From DASQZT01 sp963728965 (GTDB lineage Bacteria > Acidobacteriota > Terriglobia > Bryobacterales > Bryobacteraceae), in assembly GCA_963728965.1 (NCBI GenBank), contig CAVSMH010000006.1:186001-250000 (forward strand): a stretch of 64,000 nucleotides of DNA, in the 5' to 3' direction. Each line of letters begins with the position of its first letter. Within the stretch, counting starts at the first letter, position 1. The translations under genes were made by a program, and so were the position numbers. Under the pieces are notes generated by a model, which did not search any database, had not been told where the DNA came from, and worked only from the letters and a program-made list of their open reading frames with translations. Below are positions 61,671-64,000 of this stretch, piece after piece.

Positions 61671-64000
61671 CTACAGCCGGTAATCGGCGTGGACGACTTC
61701 ATCGTCCAGCGAATGCTTCAGCGTGAAGCCGAGCTTTTCGCAGATGCGCATCACCCCGCGGTTGTCGGGGAGGATATCGGCGGTGAGGCGGGTCAGCTTT
61801 TCGTCCGCGGCCACCAACTGAAGGCGGCTGAGCAGTTCTCTGCCCAGGCCACGGCCCTGCCAATGGTCGCTGACGAGGACGGCTATTTCCGCTTCGTGCG
61901 TGCCGTGGATCTTCATCATGCGGCCGACGCCGAGGATTTCGGACTCGCCGGACTCGGGATTCCGGCGCTCCGCGACGAGCGCCATCTCGCGATCGTAATC
62001 GATGAAGCAGATGCGGGTCAGCCGTTCGTGAGTGGTGCGCTGCTCCAGGTTCATGAGGTGGAAGTAGCGCAGGTACACGCTGCGCTCGGAGAGCGTCTCG
62101 TGGAACTTCACCATGGCCGGTTCGTCTTCCGGACGGATCGGACGTACTGTGATCGGAGTGCCGTCTGTGAGGGTCCACGACGATACATAGCGCGCCGGAT
62201 AGGGGCGAATGGCCGTCTTGGGAAGTTCCTCGGCCGATACCTCGGGGCCGTGCAGGACGACCCGCGCATCGAGCGCCACCAGGCCATCGGGGGAGGCCAG
62301 CAACGGGTTGATGTCGATTTCCTTGATCCATACCTGCTCGGCGACCAGGGCGCTGAATCGCACCATGAGCAGTTCGAGCGCGGCGAGATCCACCGGACGC
62401 CGACCGCGCACGCCTTTGAGCGCCTTGTGGATTTTGGTCTGCTCGATCATGCGCCGGGCGAGGGTCGTGTTCAGCGGCGGCAGGGCCAGCGAACGGTCTT
62501 TGAAGACTTCGACCAGTTGGCCGCCGGTGCCGAACAACAGCACCGGTCCGAACTGAGGATCGAGGCTCGACCCGATGATCAGCTCATAAGCGTCCTTGAG
62601 CCGGATCATGGGTTGCACAGTCACGCCCTGAAAATGCCGCGCCCCGGCCTTGGCGGTCACGGAATCCTGGATGGCGCGGAATGCGCGGCGGACCGCTTCG
62701 GCGCTGCCCAGGTTCAACTGCACACCGCCGACGTCGGTTTTGTGAGTAATGGTTTCCGAGTAGAGCTTCAGAACCACCGGATAGCCGATCTGATCGGCGG
62801 CTGCCACCGCCCGCTCGACCTCGGCGGCAATGAGGGTCTTGGCGATGGGGATGCCGTACGCGCTCAGAACCTGCTTGGATTCAAACTCGGTCAGAATGCT
62901 GCGGCTCTCGCCCCGCGCCTTGGCCACGATCTCCTCTACGGCCTTCCGGTCCGGAGTCCAGTCGGCGGAGTCTTCCGGCATGGCCGGCGTCTCGTACAGG
63001 CCGCGCAGGTTGTAGCTGTACTGCCACATGTAGTTGAAGGCGCGGGCTGCGGTATCCGGGTAGGGGAAGGTGGGAATGTTGGCGCGGTTGAGGATCTCCT
63101 CGCCGGCCGCCACGTCCACGCCGCCCATCCAGCTTGCCAGCACCGGCTTGCCTTCCTGTTTGGCCAGAGGCTTCAACTGTTCGGCAATGCGGGTCGGATC
63201 GGTCATGGCCTGGGGCGTGAGGATCACCAGCATGCCATCGCTGTTGACGTCTTTGGCGGCGATTTCGAGCGCCTTGGCGTAGCGCTCCGGGGAGGCATCG
63301 CCGATGATGTCCACGGGGTTGTTGTGGCTCCACGTGGCAGGCAGTACGGCGTTGTACGCCTCCATGGTTTCGGGGGACAGTTCCGCCAGTTCCCCGCCGC
63401 CGGTGATCAGCGCGTCGCAGGCGAGCACACCGGGGCCTCCGGCGTTCGTGACGATAGTGAGGCGCGGTCCCCGGGGGCTGGGCTGCTTGGAAAGTACCTC
63501 CGCCATGTAGAACAGGTCGGCGATGTTGTTGACGCGCAGCACGCCCGAACGGCGGAACGCCGCTTCCAAAACTTCGTCGGAGCCGGTGAGCGAACCGGTA
63601 TGCGAGGCGGCGGCCTTCGCGGCGGCGGCGGTGCGGCCCGGTTTGATGATAATGATGGGCTTATTGAGGGCCACTTCGCGGGCGGCCGAAATGAATGCCC
63701 GCGCATTGCCGATGGTCTCCATATAAATGACGATGGAGCGCGTTTTGGGATCGTTGCCCAGGTGATAGATCAGATCGCCCCACCCGACATCCACCATCGA
63801 TCCCACCGAGACAAACGCGCTGAAGCCGACCATTTCCTTGAGGCTCCAGTCGAGGACCGCGGTGCAGAGCGCGCCGCTCTGGCTGATGAAACCCACCGAT
63901 CCGGGGCGGGCGATGTTGGTGGCGAAGGTAGCGTTCATGCCCGTCAGGGGCGCCATCACGCCCAGGCAGTTCGGGCCAATCACGCGGATGTTGGCGTCCT
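61671..64000 (-). CDS. ADP-forming acyl-CoA synthetase with C-terminal GNAT domain (5' end beyond the window)
   Basis: The gene continues past the right edge; the start is missing. At least 776 residues are seen. Order: remaining part of the CoA-binding/CoA-ligase domain (IGPNCLGVM, VGFISQSGALCTAVLDW, SVGSMVDVGWGDL, SHTGSLTGSD), an ATP-grasp domain (residues after about 360: VLSAYGIPIAKT, YPVVLKLYSETITHKTDVGGVQLN), and a C-terminal acetyltransferase domain with the acetyl-CoA-binding DHWQGRGLGRELL. This fusion is the Pat-type protein lysine acetyltransferase or a bifunctional acetate-CoA ligase. The GTG at 63983 that opens the visible frame lies within conserved sequence and is not the true start. 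Confidence 0.92.
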   Translation of the reverse strand, partial: DANIRVIGPNCLGVMAPLTGMNATFATNIARPGSVGFISQSGALCTAVLDWSLKEMVGFSAFVSVGSMVDVGWGDLIYHLGNDPKTRSIVIYMETIGNARAFISAAREVALNKPIIIIKPGRTAAAAKAAASHTGSLTGSDEVLEAAFRRSGVLRVNNIADLFYMAEVLSKQPSPRGPRLTIVTNAGGPGVLACDALITGGGELAELSPETMEAYNAVLPATWSHNNPVDIIGDASPERYAKALEIAAKDVNSDGMLVILTPQAMTDPTRIAEQLKPLAKQEGKPVLASWMGGVDVAAGEEILNRANIPTFPYPDTAARAFNYMWQYSYNLRGLYETPAMPEDSADWTPDRKAVEEIVAKARGESRSILTEFESKQVLSAYGIPIAKTLIAAEVERAVAAADQIGYPVVLKLYSETITHKTDVGGVQLNLGSAEAVRRAFRAIQDSVTAKAGARHFQGVTVQPMIRLKDAYELIIGSSLDPQFGPVLLFGTGGQLVEVFKDRSLALPPLNTTLARRMIEQTKIHKALKGVRGRRPVDLAALELLMVRFSALVAEQVWIKEIDINPLLASPDGLVALDARVVLHGPEVSAEELPKTAIRPYPARYVSSWTLTDGTPITVRPIRPEDEPAMVKFHETLSERSVYLRYFHLMNLEQRTTHERLTRICFIDYDREMALVAERRNPESGESEILGVGRMMKIHGTHEAEIAVLVSDHWQGRGLGRELLSRLQLVAADEKLTRLTADILPDNRGVMRICEKLGFTLKHSLDDEVVHADYRL

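Overview
The window reads as chromosomal DNA of a high-GC soil Acidobacterium, most like the Solibacteres/Bryobacterales. This rests on family content, not on a marker gene. It has two Oar-type TonB receptors with a carboxypeptidase-regulatory N-domain, MacB/FtsX permeases lacking a partner ATPase, a Ser/Thr kinase with TPRs beside an ECF sigma factor, a VWFA-related secreted protein, a PEP-CTERM protein and many secreted glycoside hydrolases. No phage, IS element, CRISPR array or rRNA was seen. No gene-free stretch exceeds about 270 bases.

Layout. 1-6050: a secreted glycoside-hydrolase-like protein, a TonB receptor with a good sigma70 promoter, and tRNA-Val. 6300-18160: a complete-looking group 1h (group 5, high-affinity) [NiFe] hydrogenase locus, hypC-hypD-SIS isomerase-hypE, then hhyS-hhyL, a NifU-like protein, three accessory proteins (DUF5947, DUF6084 and a 334-residue protein), a maturation protease, a small membrane protein and hypA, with hypF convergent. 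HypC/D/E/F build the Fe(CN)2CO group, HypA should help insert nickel, the protease trims HhyL, and HhyS/HhyL oxidise trace H2. The small subunit has Asp in place of a proximal-cluster Cys. HypA has lost its zinc domain and no hypB is present here. 18180-20100: small secreted or unknown proteins. 20250-28520: a PEP-CTERM protein with a cohesin-like body lies directly downstream of a 1362-residue BACON-repeat protein ending in a dockerin-like module; an ECF sigma factor and a Ser/Thr kinase are divergent. 28560-34080: an orphan sugar-binding lipoprotein, a DUF1080 protein, a second TonB receptor and a clear terminator. 34160-39280: an envelope/lipidation operon (NfeD protease, slipin, SPOR protein, lipA, lnt). 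39350-43650: carboxylesterase, GH3 beta-glucosidase and an esterase remnant behind a perfect 16-bp palindrome. 43920-49180: a histidine kinase, response regulator and CRTAC1-like protein in one overlapping operon, preceded by a TlpA thioredoxin and an outer-membrane barrel. 49260-57920: GT39-like transferase, GH2 beta-galactosidase, MacB-type permease, beta-propeller protein and a barrel protein. 57926-64000: ECF sigma factor with a Cys-rich partner, VWFA protein, a broken MacB permease, and a 5'-truncated acyl-CoA synthetase/GNAT fusion.

A pattern cuts across the window. Three genes (hypA, a Fes-type esterase, a MacB permease) keep both ends of their family but have lost an internal segment of about 35, 230 and 290 codons. 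This is either a real deletion process or an assembly artefact and should be settled before the biology is interpreted.
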